Assembly: GCA_021163525.1 (NCBI GenBank) | Contig: JAGGTX010000165.1 | Coordinates: forward strand, 1 to 16,633 | DNA: 16,633 nt | Source: Caldifarciminota bacterium | Lineage (GTDB): Bacteria; Hydrothermota; UBA3072; B12-G15 | Direction: 5' to 3' | Shown here: one piece after another, positions 1 through 8,248 of the stretch | Numbering within the stretch: the stretch's first letter is position 1 | Layout: each line of letters starts with the position of its first letter | The notes under the pieces: generated by a model | What the model was told of the DNA's origin: nothing | Databases searched by the model: none | The model's input: the letters and a program-made list of their open reading frames with translations, nothing else | Translations under genes and position numbers: made by a program

Positions 1-435
1 GTTGAGATTGTTGAGCAGAGCAACATAGGTGAGATTGAAATTTCACGGTTTGGGACCAGGATTAGAATAAGCAAGAATGGCTCAAGAATTGTTCAGACAC
101 AGCAGGTGGAGGTGGTGAAGAGAGAAGAACCCTCTAAAGTCAATGAGCCTGAAACAGAGGTTGAGGAGAAGAAGGAAGAGAAGAGGCCCTCCACCCTTGT
201 CTCAATAAAGGCACCACTTGTTGGCACATTCTACAGGGCACCTGCACCTGATGCCCCACCATTTGTTGAGGTTGGAGACATGGTGAAACCGGGTCAGACT
301 GTGTGTATTATAGAGGCTATGAAGGTGATGAATGAGATTAAATCAGAGGTGAGCGGGAGGATAGTGGAGATACTTGTTAAGAACGAGGAACCAGTTGAAT
401 ACGGTCAGGAACTATTCCTGATTGAACCTGTATAA
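1..435 (+). CDS. accB: Biotin carboxyl carrier protein of acetyl-CoA carboxylase (5' partial)
   Basis: AccB carries the biotin that AccC carboxylates and that the carboxyltransferase uses to make malonyl-CoA for fatty acid synthesis. The frame is open from base 1, giving 144 residues; family members are about 150-165 long, so only some 10-20 N-terminal residues are missing. The first ~35 residues resemble the usual AccB N-terminal helix and strand ([13 protein letters not shown], then a TRIRIS-like strand). A Glu/Lys/Pro linker follows (about residues 38-62), then the biotinyl domain. The biotinylation motif is EAMKVMNEI, with the target lysine codon at 322-324. The conserved [18 protein letters not shown] stretch and a closing LFLIEPV also fit. 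A GTG at 106 is an internal codon, not the start, because the upstream in-frame sequence is recognisable AccB. The pilT-like gene follows after 11 bases, and accC lies one gene further on. Confidence 0.95.
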   Translation, partial: VEIVEQSNIGEIEISRFGTRIRISKNGSRIVQTQQVEVVKREEPSKVNEPETEVEEKKEEKRPSTLVSIKAPLVGTFYRAPAPDAPPFVEVGDMVKPGQTVCIIEAMKVMNEIKSEVSGRIVEILVKNEEPVEYGQELFLIEPV

Positions 436-437
436 TC

Positions 438-443
438 GGAGGT
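438..443 (+). promoter_or_regulatory. Ribosome binding site for the pilT-like gene
   Basis: GGAGGT lies 3 bases before the ATG at 447, in the only sizeable gap of the window (11 bases). It fixes the start of the pilus ATPase. The spacing is slightly short but usable. Confidence 0.7.
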
Positions 444-446
444 GGT

Positions 447-1541
447 ATGGAGATAAGGCCTATTCTGGAGAAGATGATAAAAATGGAGGCTTCAGACCTC
501 CATTTAAAGGTTGGTTTGCCTCCAATTCTCCGAATTAATGGAAGATTGGCTCCACTGAATATGGAGCCTCTAACCGTGGATGACCTGAGGAAGATTGCTG
601 CATCACTCATGACAAAGGAGAACCAGCAGAAGTTTGTTGCAAAAAAAGAGGCAGACTTTGCTGTTGGTATTCCAGGGCTTGCAAGGTTCAGGGTGAATGT
701 CTATATCCAGAGGGGGAGTATTGCCATTGCAATGAGAACAATTCCGCATATCATCAGGAGCATAGAGGAATTGAACCTTCCTCCAATACTGAAGGACCTT
801 GCTATGTCCCCCAGGGGGTTGATACTTGCAACAGGGACAACTGGATCTGGTAAGTCAACAACACTTGCAGCAATGATTGAACATATCAATCAGAACACGG
901 CAAAACACATTATCACGGTTGAAGACCCAATAGAGTATCTTTTCAGGGATAAAAAGTCCATTATTTCCCAGAGGGAAGTTGGAACAGATACCCTCTCCTT
1001 TGCAAGTTCCCTGAGGTATATTTTGAGGCAGGACCCTGATGTGATAATGATAGGTGAGATAAGGGATGTTGAGACCATGGATATAGCACTCAAGGCTGCA
1101 GATACAGGCCATCTTGTGCTTTCCACTCTTCATACGCTGAATGCTGCTGAAACAATCAACAGGATTATAAGTTTTTATCCCCCATACCAGCAACAACATG
1201 TAAGGGTTCTTCTTGCGGCGACCCTTGTTGGGGTTATTTCATTGAGGCTACTCCCACTCAAGGATGGGAAGGGCAGAATTCCTGCAACAGAGATACTTGT
1301 ATCAACTCCAACAATAAGAGAATATCTGCTTGATGAGGTGAAGACACTTAAGATTCCCCAGGCAATCACTGAGGGTGACCAGTATGGCATGCACTCCTTT
1401 GACCAATGTATAATGAGATACTACAAGCAAGGGTTAATTGATTATGAGACTGCAATCACCAATGCAACCAATCCAGATGAGTTCAAGATGAGGCTTAAAG
1501 GGATTGAGTCAACCTCTGACGCAGGATGGACTGAAATCTGA
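447..1541 (+). CDS. pilT: PilT/PilU-family type IV pilus retraction ATPase
   Basis: This hexameric cytoplasmic motor disassembles type IV pili, powering twitching motility and DNA uptake. The 364-residue length is typical (PilT about 345, PilU about 380). An N-terminal PAS-like domain ([20 protein letters not shown], residues ~15-34) precedes the motor. Walker A is GTTGSGKST (130-138), the Asp box is TVEDPIEYL (~157-165), Walker B is [10 protein letters not shown] (198-207) and the His box is [10 protein letters not shown] (221-230). The later GMHSFDQ and [11 protein letters not shown] segments fit both PilT and PilU; the classic PilT AIRNLIRE motif is replaced by TIREYLLDE, so PilU-like is a real alternative. 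No pilB, pilC or pilin gene is in the window. It lies between accB and accC, and its stop overlaps the accC start by one base (TGATG). Its connection with mglA and the che genes downstream is inferred from co-transcription. Confidence 0.9.
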   Translation: MEIRPILEKMIKMEASDLHLKVGLPPILRINGRLAPLNMEPLTVDDLRKIAASLMTKENQQKFVAKKEADFAVGIPGLARFRVNVYIQRGSIAIAMRTIPHIIRSIEELNLPPILKDLAMSPRGLILATGTTGSGKSTTLAAMIEHINQNTAKHIITVEDPIEYLFRDKKSIISQREVGTDTLSFASSLRYILRQDPDVIMIGEIRDVETMDIALKAADTGHLVLSTLHTLNAAETINRIISFYPPYQQQHVRVLLAATLVGVISLRLLPLKDGKGRIPATEILVSTPTIREYLLDEVKTLKIPQAITEGDQYGMHSFDQCIMRYYKQGLIDYETAITNATNPDEFKMRLKGIESTSDAGWTEI

Positions 1542-2881
1542 TGATAAAGAAAATACTCGTTGCAAACAGAGGTGAAATAGCAGTCAGGGTTATCAGGGCT
1601 GCAAAGGAACTGGGTATAAAAACAGTGGCTGTTTTTTCTGAGGGCGATGAAGAATCACTCCATGTTTTTCTAGCAGATGAGTCTGTGAGGATTGGCCCTT
1701 CCCAGGTGAATAAGAGTTATCTCAATATTCCAATGCTTATTGCTGCTGCTGAAATAACAGGTGCGGATGCAATACATCCTGGTTATGGATTCCTTGCAGA
1801 AAACCCAAATTTTGCAGAGACCTGCATTGACAGTGGATTTATCTTTATAGGACCATCGCCAGATGCAATAAAAGCAATGGGAGATAAGTCAGAGGCAAAG
1901 AGGATGATGAAAAATGCTGGTGTTCCAGTTGTCCCTGGAAGTGATGGCCCACTTAAATCCCTTGAAGAAGCCCTCTCCATAGCAAAGGAGATAGGCTATC
2001 CTGTGATTGTGAAGGCTGTGAGTGGTGGTGGTGGGCGTGGAATGAGAATAGCAAGGGATGAAAAGGAACTCGCTCTCTCTTACAGGATGGCCTCCACAGA
2101 GGCAGAGGCGGCATTTGGTGATGGTAGAATTTACCTGGAAAAGTATATAGAGAATCCCAGACATATTGAGGTCCAGGTGATTGGGGATATGCACGGCAAT
2201 GTAATCCATCTGGGGGAGAGGGAATGCTCCATACAGAGGAGGCATCAGAAGTTGATTGAGGAATCTCCCTCACCAATAGTTGATAAAAAAATGAGGGAGA
2301 AGATGGGAGGGGTTGCAGTGAAGGGTGCAAAGGCGATCGGATATTTCTCAGCAGGAACAATGGAGTTTATCGTTGACAGAGACAGAAACTTTTATTTTAT
2401 GGAGATGAACACAAGAATACAGGTTGAACATCCTGTAACAGAGATGATAACAGGTTTTGACCTTGTTAAGGAACAGATTCTTGTGGCAATGGAAGAGAAG
2501 TTGAGTTTGAAGCAGAAGGATGTTAGGTTTACTGGCCATGCCATTGAGGTAAGGGTGAATGCAGAAAATCCTGAGAAGGGATTTGTCCCGAGTGCCGGGA
2601 AGATAGAGACTGTCCACTTCCCGGGAGGCCCTGGAATTAGGATTGATACGCACATTTATCAGGGATACAAGATACCCCCTTATTATGATTCTCTCCTTAT
2701 GAAGTTGATTGCCCATGGCAGAGATAGAATGGAGGCCATTGAGAGGCTGAGGAGGGCACTTGATGAACTGGTGATTGAAGGTGTTGATACAACCGCTCCC
2801 CTTCACAAAAAAGTCCTTGAGAGTGAAGGTTTTATTGAAGGGGATATACATACTGGATACCTTGCTGGACTGGGATATTAG
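1541..2881 (+). CDS. accC: Biotin carboxylase subunit of acetyl-CoA carboxylase
   Basis: AccC uses ATP and bicarbonate to carboxylate the biotin on AccB, the first half-reaction of malonyl-CoA synthesis. At 446 residues it is close to the E. coli enzyme (449) and appears complete. It opens with the typical [16 protein letters not shown]. The ATP-grasp glycine-rich loop is SGGGGRGMR (161-169). Catalytic residues fall at the expected numbers: the [14 protein letters not shown] block supplies E288, N290, R292 and E296, and the [11 protein letters not shown] segment supplies the arginine at ~338. Lysines equivalent to the ATP-binding K116 and K159 are present (DKSEAK, VIVKAV). The ATG overlaps the upstream stop by one base, which suggests translational coupling. 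Short length and lack of pyruvate-carboxylase extensions favour the acetyl-CoA carboxylase subunit. accB is two genes upstream; accA and accD are not in the window. Confidence 0.96.
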   Translation: MIKKILVANRGEIAVRVIRAAKELGIKTVAVFSEGDEESLHVFLADESVRIGPSQVNKSYLNIPMLIAAAEITGADAIHPGYGFLAENPNFAETCIDSGFIFIGPSPDAIKAMGDKSEAKRMMKNAGVPVVPGSDGPLKSLEEALSIAKEIGYPVIVKAVSGGGGRGMRIARDEKELALSYRMASTEAEAAFGDGRIYLEKYIENPRHIEVQVIGDMHGNVIHLGERECSIQRRHQKLIEESPSPIVDKKMREKMGGVAVKGAKAIGYFSAGTMEFIVDRDRNFYFMEMNTRIQVEHPVTEMITGFDLVKEQILVAMEEKLSLKQKDVRFTGHAIEVRVNAENPEKGFVPSAGKIETVHFPGGPGIRIDTHIYQGYKIPPYYDSLLMKLIAHGRDRMEAIERLRRALDELVIEGVDTTAPLHKKVLESEGFIEGDIHTGYLAGLGY

Positions 2882-3482
2882 AATCATAGGGATTACAGAT
2901 GAAAGGTATATGGAAGGCAGGTTCTTTGAAAAAATTGAAAGGGCAATACTGGGAGGTGTGAAGGTCATAGAGATAAGGGAAAAGGGACTGACGGGTGCTG
3001 ATTTTTTTGAAAAGGCAGAGGAAACCATGAAGATATGCAGGGAAAAAGGTGTTAAACTCATTGTGAATGATAGGGTGGATATTGCACTTGCCATAGGTGC
3101 GGATGGTGTTCACCTCGGGAAAAATGACCTGCCCGTCTGGGTGGTTAGAAGTATTTTTGATGGTGTTATAGGGTGGACAGCTAGAAATTTAGAGGATGCT
3201 GTAATGGGTGAAGAAGCAGGTGCAGACTATATTGGTGCAGGAAGCGTTTTCATATCAGAGACAAAACAGGCAGAGGTTATTGGGATTGAAGGTTTAAAGA
3301 GAATTAAAGAGGCGGTGGATATACCCGTTGTGGCGGTTGGTGGGATAAACCATGAGAATCTTGGCATTGTTATGGAGGCTGGTGTTGATGGAATCGCTGT
3401 TTCACAGGCGCTCTTTTCCGGGGACCCTTATGAGAACGCAGTTCATCTTCTCAGAATAATGGAGGGTTATGTCAGTAATTAA
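2862..3482 (+). CDS. thiE: Thiamine phosphate synthase
   Basis: ThiE joins hydroxymethylpyrimidine diphosphate and thiazole phosphate to make thiamine monophosphate. The protein is a TIM barrel with the family landmarks in order: IIGITDER (strand 1), [11 protein letters not shown] (the REK motif), [29 protein letters not shown] (IGxS-like), [11 protein letters not shown] (phosphate site), and VAVGGIN. A TTG start at 2862 gives 206 residues, the normal family length, and overlaps accC by 20 bases. The frame stays open upstream to a TTG at 2775 and includes a GTG at 2823, but those would add a non-family tail inside accC. The first in-frame ATG (2910) would delete strand 1. No good Shine-Dalgarno sequence is visible, so translation may be coupled to accC termination. 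No other thiamine gene is present. A TenI-like aromatase is a less likely alternative. Confidence 0.85.
   Translation: MLDWDIRIIGITDERYMEGRFFEKIERAILGGVKVIEIREKGLTGADFFEKAEETMKICREKGVKLIVNDRVDIALAIGADGVHLGKNDLPVWVVRSIFDGVIGWTARNLEDAVMGEEAGADYIGAGSVFISETKQAEVIGIEGLKRIKEAVDIPVVAVGGINHENLGIVMEAGVDGIAVSQALFSGDPYENAVHLLRIMEGYVSN
3461..3465 (+). promoter_or_regulatory. Ribosome binding site for mglA inside thiE
   Basis: GGAGG lies just before the ATG at 3469, within the last codons of thiE. It supports the 14-base thiE/mglA overlap and the [10 protein letters not shown] start. Confidence 0.65.
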
Positions 3483-4065
3483 ATTTGCATCAAAGGAGAT
3501 AACCTGTAAGATTGTTTATTATGGTCCTGGAAGGGCTGGGAAAACCACAAACCTCCAGTATCTGTTCACAAGGATTCCTGCAGAAAAAAAGAGCGACCTT
3601 GTTTCTCTTGCAACAGAAACAGACAGGACCCTTTTCTTTGACTTCTTACCAATAGAACTTGGAAATTACAGGGGATTCAGAACCAGATTCCAGCTTTACA
3701 CTGTTCCCGGACAGGTTTATTACAATGAGACCAGAAAACTCGTTTTACAGGGTGCTGATGGGGTTGTGTTTGTTGCTGATTCACAGGTGATGAGATTTGA
3801 GGACAATATATTGAGTCTTGAGAATATGTTTGAAAATATGATTGCAAATGGGCTTGATGTTGAGAATACCCCCATAGTTCTGCAGTACAACAAGAGAGAC
3901 CTGAACGAAATTGTGAGTGTTGAGGAACTTCAGAAGGCACTCAACCCGGAGAATAAATACAGATACTTTGAGGCAATAGCAATTCAGGGTGTGGGTGTTC
4001 CTGAAACATTCAAGGCTGTTGGAACATTCGTTCTTCAGAAGGTTAAGGAGAAACTGGGGATATGA
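3469..4065 (+). CDS. mglA: MglA-type Ras-like GTPase, cell-polarity and motility switch
   Basis: MglA is a small GTPase that marks the leading pole and controls type IV pilus or gliding-motor placement; its known GAP is MglB. The 198-residue protein matches Myxococcus and Thermus MglA along its length (both about 195). The opening [20 protein letters not shown] is near-canonical. The P-loop is GPGRAGKTT (19-27), the switch I region is SLATETDRTLFFDFLP, switch II is TVPGQVYY (78-85), and NKRD (141-144) gives guanine specificity. R53 and Q82, the intrinsic residues implicated in GTP hydrolysis in MglA, are both present, so it looks catalytically competent. No MglB/roadblock gene is adjacent, which is unusual. 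Its stop overlaps the next gene's start (ATGA), tying it to the DnaA-type ATPase. Location under the che genes suggests it is the output of the chemosensory module; that is inference. Confidence 0.95.
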   Translation: MSVIKFASKEITCKIVYYGPGRAGKTTNLQYLFTRIPAEKKSDLVSLATETDRTLFFDFLPIELGNYRGFRTRFQLYTVPGQVYYNETRKLVLQGADGVVFVADSQVMRFEDNILSLENMFENMIANGLDVENTPIVLQYNKRDLNEIVSVEELQKALNPENKYRYFEAIAIQGVGVPETFKAVGTFVLQKVKEKLGI

Positions 4066-5900
4066 TGGATACATACATTTTTGAGTTTAACAAAGAGATA
4101 TTTGATTTTCTCCAGAAGGTTGTTGAGAATCCAGGTAAATACAATCCTGTGTATATCTTTGGCAAGCCAGGTAGTGGAAAGAGCACAATAATCAGAAGTA
4201 TATTCAGGCCAGGCAAGGATGTCCTTCTGTTGAAGCCATCTGAACTGGCTGAGATAGGATTTCCATTAAAAGAGAAATACAGGTATGTGATTATACTTGA
4301 TATAGACCTTATTCCTTTTAATGATGATTGGGTCAAAAAGTTCTTTATACAGTTTCAGGATTGGATTGATACAGGAACCCAGGTGATTGTTACAGGCACT
4401 CAGCCACCTGATGAACTTGATATTCCAGAAAGGGTAGTGAGTGAAATCAGGGGTGGTGTGAGTGTGGGTATAAGAAAACTTACTGAAAAGGACAGAAAAG
4501 AGATAGTTGATAAGATGTTCCCAAATATATCGGAGGATAAGAAGGTTGCAGCGATCAAATCCAGGAGTGGAACAATAAAAGAATTGATAGGTTATATTAA
4601 AAGTCTGGAGATTGGTGGTGTCATAGAAGAGAAAACTGAAGCACACCTTGAGGGTGAACAGTTCAGGGACCTTGTGAAGTCACTTGAGGAGGATATGCCA
4701 TCAATCACGCTGGAGAGGACTGTTGAAGAGGAATTGAGGGAGGAATACCGGGCAAAACTCTATGTGTGGGAGATGAAGGGTTTCAACTGTGACAGGTTAA
4801 AGAAGGTAATAGATGGACCTATTGAGGATATTACAAGGGAGTTTGTTTCCTTCACAACGGATGTGCAGAGGCTTGTTGAGCTCCAGAAAAGATATGGATT
4901 GATTGACCCTGCTCTCCTTACAGACAAGGAGAGGAAAGAGATTGAAACTGACCTGTTCAATCCTGACAGGATTTTTGAACTTGAAAGAAGGATAGATGAA
5001 CTTGAAAAGAGATCAGAACTAAAAACAGATTTTTCCAGATACCTTGACTGGGAGAAGGGGGTTGATTCCCTTGTTTCAGGTAAGGGTAATCGGGATGTGC
5101 TTTCATTCATAAAGGATTTTGTTGAGAAGAAGATTGAATGGAAAGGTGTTTATGGAATAATTGGTAAGAGAGGGTATGGAAAGACCCACCATTTGAATGC
5201 CCTTGGTGTTGAAATTTTTAGGGAACATCCACAGGTTGTTGTTGGTTATGGAGGGTTCCATAATATAATCCAGAACCCTGAAGGTATGCTTGAAAAACTT
5301 TCAGAATGTGACATTATCCTGCTTGATGATGTTGAAAGGATTTCAACAAAGGGTGGCGTTGATTTAAAGCCATTTTTTAGGAAGAATTCAAATAAATGTA
5401 TTGTTTTCACTTCCTCTCAAAAAGCCGAAGGTATCACAGGCATGAATATTCCTGATAACAGGCTTTATGTGCTTGGTGAGCCTGATTTAGAAGTGAAAAA
5501 GGCAATGCTAAAAGTGATTATTGAGATGGGGGATTACAGTAAGGAGGTGGATTATGAGGATGGGCTTGAGAAGGTTAAAGGTGGGTTTTACGAGGTAGAG
5601 TTTTATGCCAATACAAAGAGTAGAAGGATGGTTGAAGTGGCTGAGCAGAGGGGCCCTTCAGAAGAAAAGTTTCAGGAGGTTGAGCAGGTTGAGGAAAAAG
5701 AGGAATCGGTAAAGGAGCCTGTTGAAGGAATTGAGGAAGGGATTGAAGAAAAGGCAGTAGAAAAAGGGGAAAAGGTTGAAGAACATGAGGAGTTGGGAGT
5801 ATCTGAGCCCTCTGAAGAGATGAAGGGTGAGGTTTCAAAGATTGAAGGATACGACATAAACATTCGGAATGTAAACCTCAGAATAACCAGGGAATTGTAG
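4062..5900 (+). CDS. Uncharacterised protein with two DnaA-type AAA+ ATPase modules and an acidic C-terminal tail
   Basis: I do not recognise a named function. The 612 residues contain two ATPase modules resembling the DnaA AAA+ core. Module 1 (~1-180) has Walker A GKPGSGKST (34-42), a Walker B-like VIILDIDLIP (76-85), a DnaA-like TGTQPPDEL (111-119) and a lid segment SGTIKELIG (169-177). Module 2 (~345-475) has GKRGYGKTHHLNALG (368-382, very like DnaA GxxGLGKTHLLHAIG), Walker B DIILLDDVERI (417-427) and VFTSSQ (448-453). Between them (~200-320) is a charged, helical, probably coiled-coil region including YVWEMKGFNCDRLKKVIDG (234-252). Residues ~530-595 are Glu/Val/Lys-rich and probably disordered, followed by YDINIRNVNLRITREL. 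No DnaA DNA-binding domain IV is visible, so it is not an initiator. Its start overlaps mglA by 4 bases. A role as an MglA partner or positional scaffold is a guess from context. Confidence 0.8.
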   Translation: MMDTYIFEFNKEIFDFLQKVVENPGKYNPVYIFGKPGSGKSTIIRSIFRPGKDVLLLKPSELAEIGFPLKEKYRYVIILDIDLIPFNDDWVKKFFIQFQDWIDTGTQVIVTGTQPPDELDIPERVVSEIRGGVSVGIRKLTEKDRKEIVDKMFPNISEDKKVAAIKSRSGTIKELIGYIKSLEIGGVIEEKTEAHLEGEQFRDLVKSLEEDMPSITLERTVEEELREEYRAKLYVWEMKGFNCDRLKKVIDGPIEDITREFVSFTTDVQRLVELQKRYGLIDPALLTDKERKEIETDLFNPDRIFELERRIDELEKRSELKTDFSRYLDWEKGVDSLVSGKGNRDVLSFIKDFVEKKIEWKGVYGIIGKRGYGKTHHLNALGVEIFREHPQVVVGYGGFHNIIQNPEGMLEKLSECDIILLDDVERISTKGGVDLKPFFRKNSNKCIVFTSSQKAEGITGMNIPDNRLYVLGEPDLEVKKAMLKVIIEMGDYSKEVDYEDGLEKVKGGFYEVEFYANTKSRRMVEVAEQRGPSEEKFQEVEQVEEKEESVKEPVEGIEEGIEEKAVEKGEKVEEHEELGVSEPSEEMKGEVSKIEGYDINIRNVNLRITREL

Positions 5901-5901
5901 A

Positions 5902-7497
5902 ATGGCTATAAAGGGTTCTTTAAAAGAAGCCTCAATACCAGATGTGATACAGATGCTCTCCATGGGAAGGAAAACGGGTGTTTTGAGCATCACGAATGGA
6001 GAGGAAATAGTATATATCTACTTTGAGGATGGAGAGATAACAGGTGCAGGCTCGGTTTCAAAGGCGGATAAAATAGGGGACATCCTTATTGCAAGGGAGA
6101 AGATTACAGAGGAGCAGTTGAATGAGGCACTTGAGATACAGAGGAGTAAGCCTGACTTATTACTCGGAGAAATCCTCTATGAAAAAGGTTTTGTTGACGA
6201 GGATACTTTGAGGGAGGCCCTTGCAGAACAGATAAAGCAGGTATTATTCTATGTTTTTAAGTGGGATGAGGGAATATTCAATTTTGAGCCAGGGGTGAAT
6301 AAGGTTAAAAGGCTTGCATCAATCAAGATAAAACCAGAAGACCTTCTCCTTGATGCTGCACGGATTATTGATGAACTTGGAATTGTGCCATTCCCGGACA
6401 TGAAGGATATTCTTACAAGGACCCATGTGAAGCCTGAATCTCTGAAGGACGAAGAAAGGAGGATGTATGAAATCATAGATGGCAACAGGACAGTTGAAGA
6501 GACACTGGAGCAGAGCAGGATGGATGAGTTTGTGGCAATGAAGACACTTGCCTCACTGATTGAGAAGGGTTATGTAAAGGCAATACAGCCTCCTCCTATC
6601 TCAAAGGAGAGGGCATTTACCAGAATATCGGAACATGAGAATCTGGGCATTGCATTCCTCCACATGGATATGCTTGATGAAGCCGAGAGGGAGTTCAGAA
6701 GAATACTTGAAATTGACCCTGCCAATTCCAGAAGCAGATTTTTCCTGGCAATAATTAAATTTCTGAAGGGTGAAGGAGAAAGGGCAGTTGAGTTGCTTGA
6801 AGAGGCAATAAATAGTGGATTCCAGCACCCGAACCTTTATTCAAATCTTGGTGTATTCCTTGAAAGGATGGGAAAACTTGACAGGGCAGAGGAGGTTCTC
6901 AATGAGGCAATTGAGCACTGGAAGGATTTTGGTATCCTCTACCTGAACAGGGGGATTGTGAGATTCTATCTTGGTAATCTTAAGGAAGCCAGAAAGGACC
7001 TTGAAAAATTCCTTGAACTTGAGGTTGAAAATCCAATGGTTAGATTTTATCTTGCTCTGATTGAAAGGATGGAAGGAAATATACATAATGCCCTGAATCA
7101 TATGCTTGAAGGTCTGAGCGCTTCCCCTGATTTTCCAGAATATTACAACAATCTGGGAAGGCTCTATGAGGAGACAGAGGAGTATGAACAGGCGGAAAGC
7201 ATGTTCAAAAAAGCACTTGAACTCAACCCTGAATACATACCTGCGAGGATGAACCTTGCCAATTTTTATTACAGGAATGGGTATTACAAGATTGCAATGG
7301 ATGAGTATAAGAAACTTTCCTCTCTTGGTGTTGAAAACTGGGAGATTTATTTCAAGATGGGGAACATTGTGCTGAAAAGGGGCGATGTGAAAGAGGCAAT
7401 GAGATACTATACCATGGCCCTTGAGCTTGACCCAGAAAACGAGGTTGTTAAAAGGAATATAGAGATACTAAAGAAGGACTATGGAATGGGAATTTGA
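5902..7497 (+). CDS. PATAN (DUF4388) protein with GspE_N/MshEN-like motifs and C-terminal TPR array
   Basis: This looks like an adaptor or scaffold protein of 531 residues with no signal peptide or membrane segment. Residues 1-~50 (GSLKEASIPDVIQMLSMGRK, then a FEDGEITGA strand) are the opening of a PATAN/DUF4388 domain, a family common beside two-component and motility genes. Residues 57-110 hold two 24-residue repeats of the GspE_N/MshEN type (KIGDILIAREKITEEQL and LLGEILYEKGFVDEDTL). VLFYVFKWDEGIFNFEPG (114-131) closes the PATAN fold. A winged-helix-like segment spans ~185-227. From ~244 to the end there are about eight TPR repeats, clearest near the C-terminus (YYNNLGRLYEETEEYEQAES; ALELDPEN), a surface for binding protein partners. 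It starts one base after the DnaA-type ATPase and overlaps cheR by 17 bases. The function is unknown; linking MglA or the pilus to the chemosensory proteins is inferred from position. Confidence 0.82.
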   Translation: MAIKGSLKEASIPDVIQMLSMGRKTGVLSITNGEEIVYIYFEDGEITGAGSVSKADKIGDILIAREKITEEQLNEALEIQRSKPDLLLGEILYEKGFVDEDTLREALAEQIKQVLFYVFKWDEGIFNFEPGVNKVKRLASIKIKPEDLLLDAARIIDELGIVPFPDMKDILTRTHVKPESLKDEERRMYEIIDGNRTVEETLEQSRMDEFVAMKTLASLIEKGYVKAIQPPPISKERAFTRISEHENLGIAFLHMDMLDEAEREFRRILEIDPANSRSRFFLAIIKFLKGEGERAVELLEEAINSGFQHPNLYSNLGVFLERMGKLDRAEEVLNEAIEHWKDFGILYLNRGIVRFYLGNLKEARKDLEKFLELEVENPMVRFYLALIERMEGNIHNALNHMLEGLSASPDFPEYYNNLGRLYEETEEYEQAESMFKKALELNPEYIPARMNLANFYYRNGYYKIAMDEYKKLSSLGVENWEIYFKMGNIVLKRGDVKEAMRYYTMALELDPENEVVKRNIEILKKDYGMGI

Positions 7498-8248
7498 TCT
7501 TCTGAAAAAGACCATAAGGGAACTCCTCAATTTTGACCCAGACAATTACAAGGAAAAGCCATTTAAGAGGAGGTTAAGCTCAAGGATGAGGGCTTTGAAG
7601 GTTAATAGTTATGCAGAATATGCAAGGATAATAAAGAGTGACATGGAGGAACTTGAAAGACTTAAGAACGCACTCACCATAAATGTAACAAAATTTTTCA
7701 GAAACAGGGAGGTCTTTAAGATTATTCAGAGAGAAATACTACCTGAACTGGATGAACCAGTGGATATATGGAGTGCAGGTTGTGCAACAGGTGAGGAGCC
7801 ATACACCCTTGCAATAATTCTCCTTGAGGCAAGAAAAAAAGGCAGGATTCTGGCGACAGATGTGGATGAACAGGCGATTGAAAAGGCAAAAAGGGGTGTT
7901 TACAACGAATTCTCCTTTGAAGAGACCCCTTATTTTGTTAAAACAAGATACTTTGATAGGGATGGAGACAATTACATCATAAATGAAAGGGTGAGGGAGA
8001 TGGTGGAATTCAAGGTTCATGACCTTAAGGAACTCTCATCCTTCCACAGATTGTTTGACATCATACTTTGCAGGAATGTTTTCATTTACTTTTCCAAGGA
8101 TTTTCAGGAAGAGTTAATGAAGGAATTCTACATGAGGCTGAAAAGTGGAGGTTTTCTTATTCTGGGGAAGGTGGAGGGGATGTTTGGTCAAAATGTAAAG
8201 TTGTTCAGACCATACAACCTTAAAGAAAGGATATACAGGAAGGCATGA
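7481..8248 (+). CDS. cheR: Chemotaxis protein methyltransferase
   Basis: CheR transfers methyl groups from S-adenosylmethionine to receptor glutamates during adaptation. The 255 residues cover the N-terminal helical domain, with RLSSRMRALK and the signature NVTKFFRN (68-75), and the Rossmann methyltransferase domain. The SAM site is WSAGCATGEEPYTLA (97-111), followed by ATDVD (125-129) and the strongly conserved CRNVFIYF (197-204). It lacks the C-terminal TPRs found in some CheR proteins, though TPR proteins are encoded nearby. The ATG at 7481 overlaps the preceding gene by 17 bases; the start is supported by the normal N-terminal helix and an upstream AAGGA. The likely substrate is the receptor at 11988-13667, whose methylation motifs are intact and which has no C-terminal NWETF-type docking peptide. 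It overlaps cheD by 4 bases. Confidence 0.95.
   Translation: MEWEFDLLKKTIRELLNFDPDNYKEKPFKRRLSSRMRALKVNSYAEYARIIKSDMEELERLKNALTINVTKFFRNREVFKIIQREILPELDEPVDIWSAGCATGEEPYTLAIILLEARKKGRILATDVDEQAIEKAKRGVYNEFSFEETPYFVKTRYFDRDGDNYIINERVREMVEFKVHDLKELSSFHRLFDIILCRNVFIYFSKDFQEELMKEFYMRLKSGGFLILGKVEGMFGQNVKLFRPYNLKERIYRKA

Noticed and set aside
106..435. A shorter accB gene starting at GTG 106
   Set aside because: The in-frame sequence from base 1 to 105 encodes the recognisable AccB N-terminal region, so the gene is cut by the window edge.
2348..3094. A 248-codon open frame on the minus strand
   Set aside because: It lies opposite accC and thiE, has no recognisable domain or ribosome site, and is a by-product of the biased coding strand.
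4062..5900. Calling this protein DnaA or Hda
   Set aside because: It has two modules, a central coiled coil and no DNA-binding domain IV or clamp-binding motif; only the AAA+ core resembles DnaA.
6070..6231. A PilB/GspE fragment or pseudogene
   Set aside because: The MshEN-like motifs are embedded in an intact PATAN-TPR protein with no PilB ATPase remnants.
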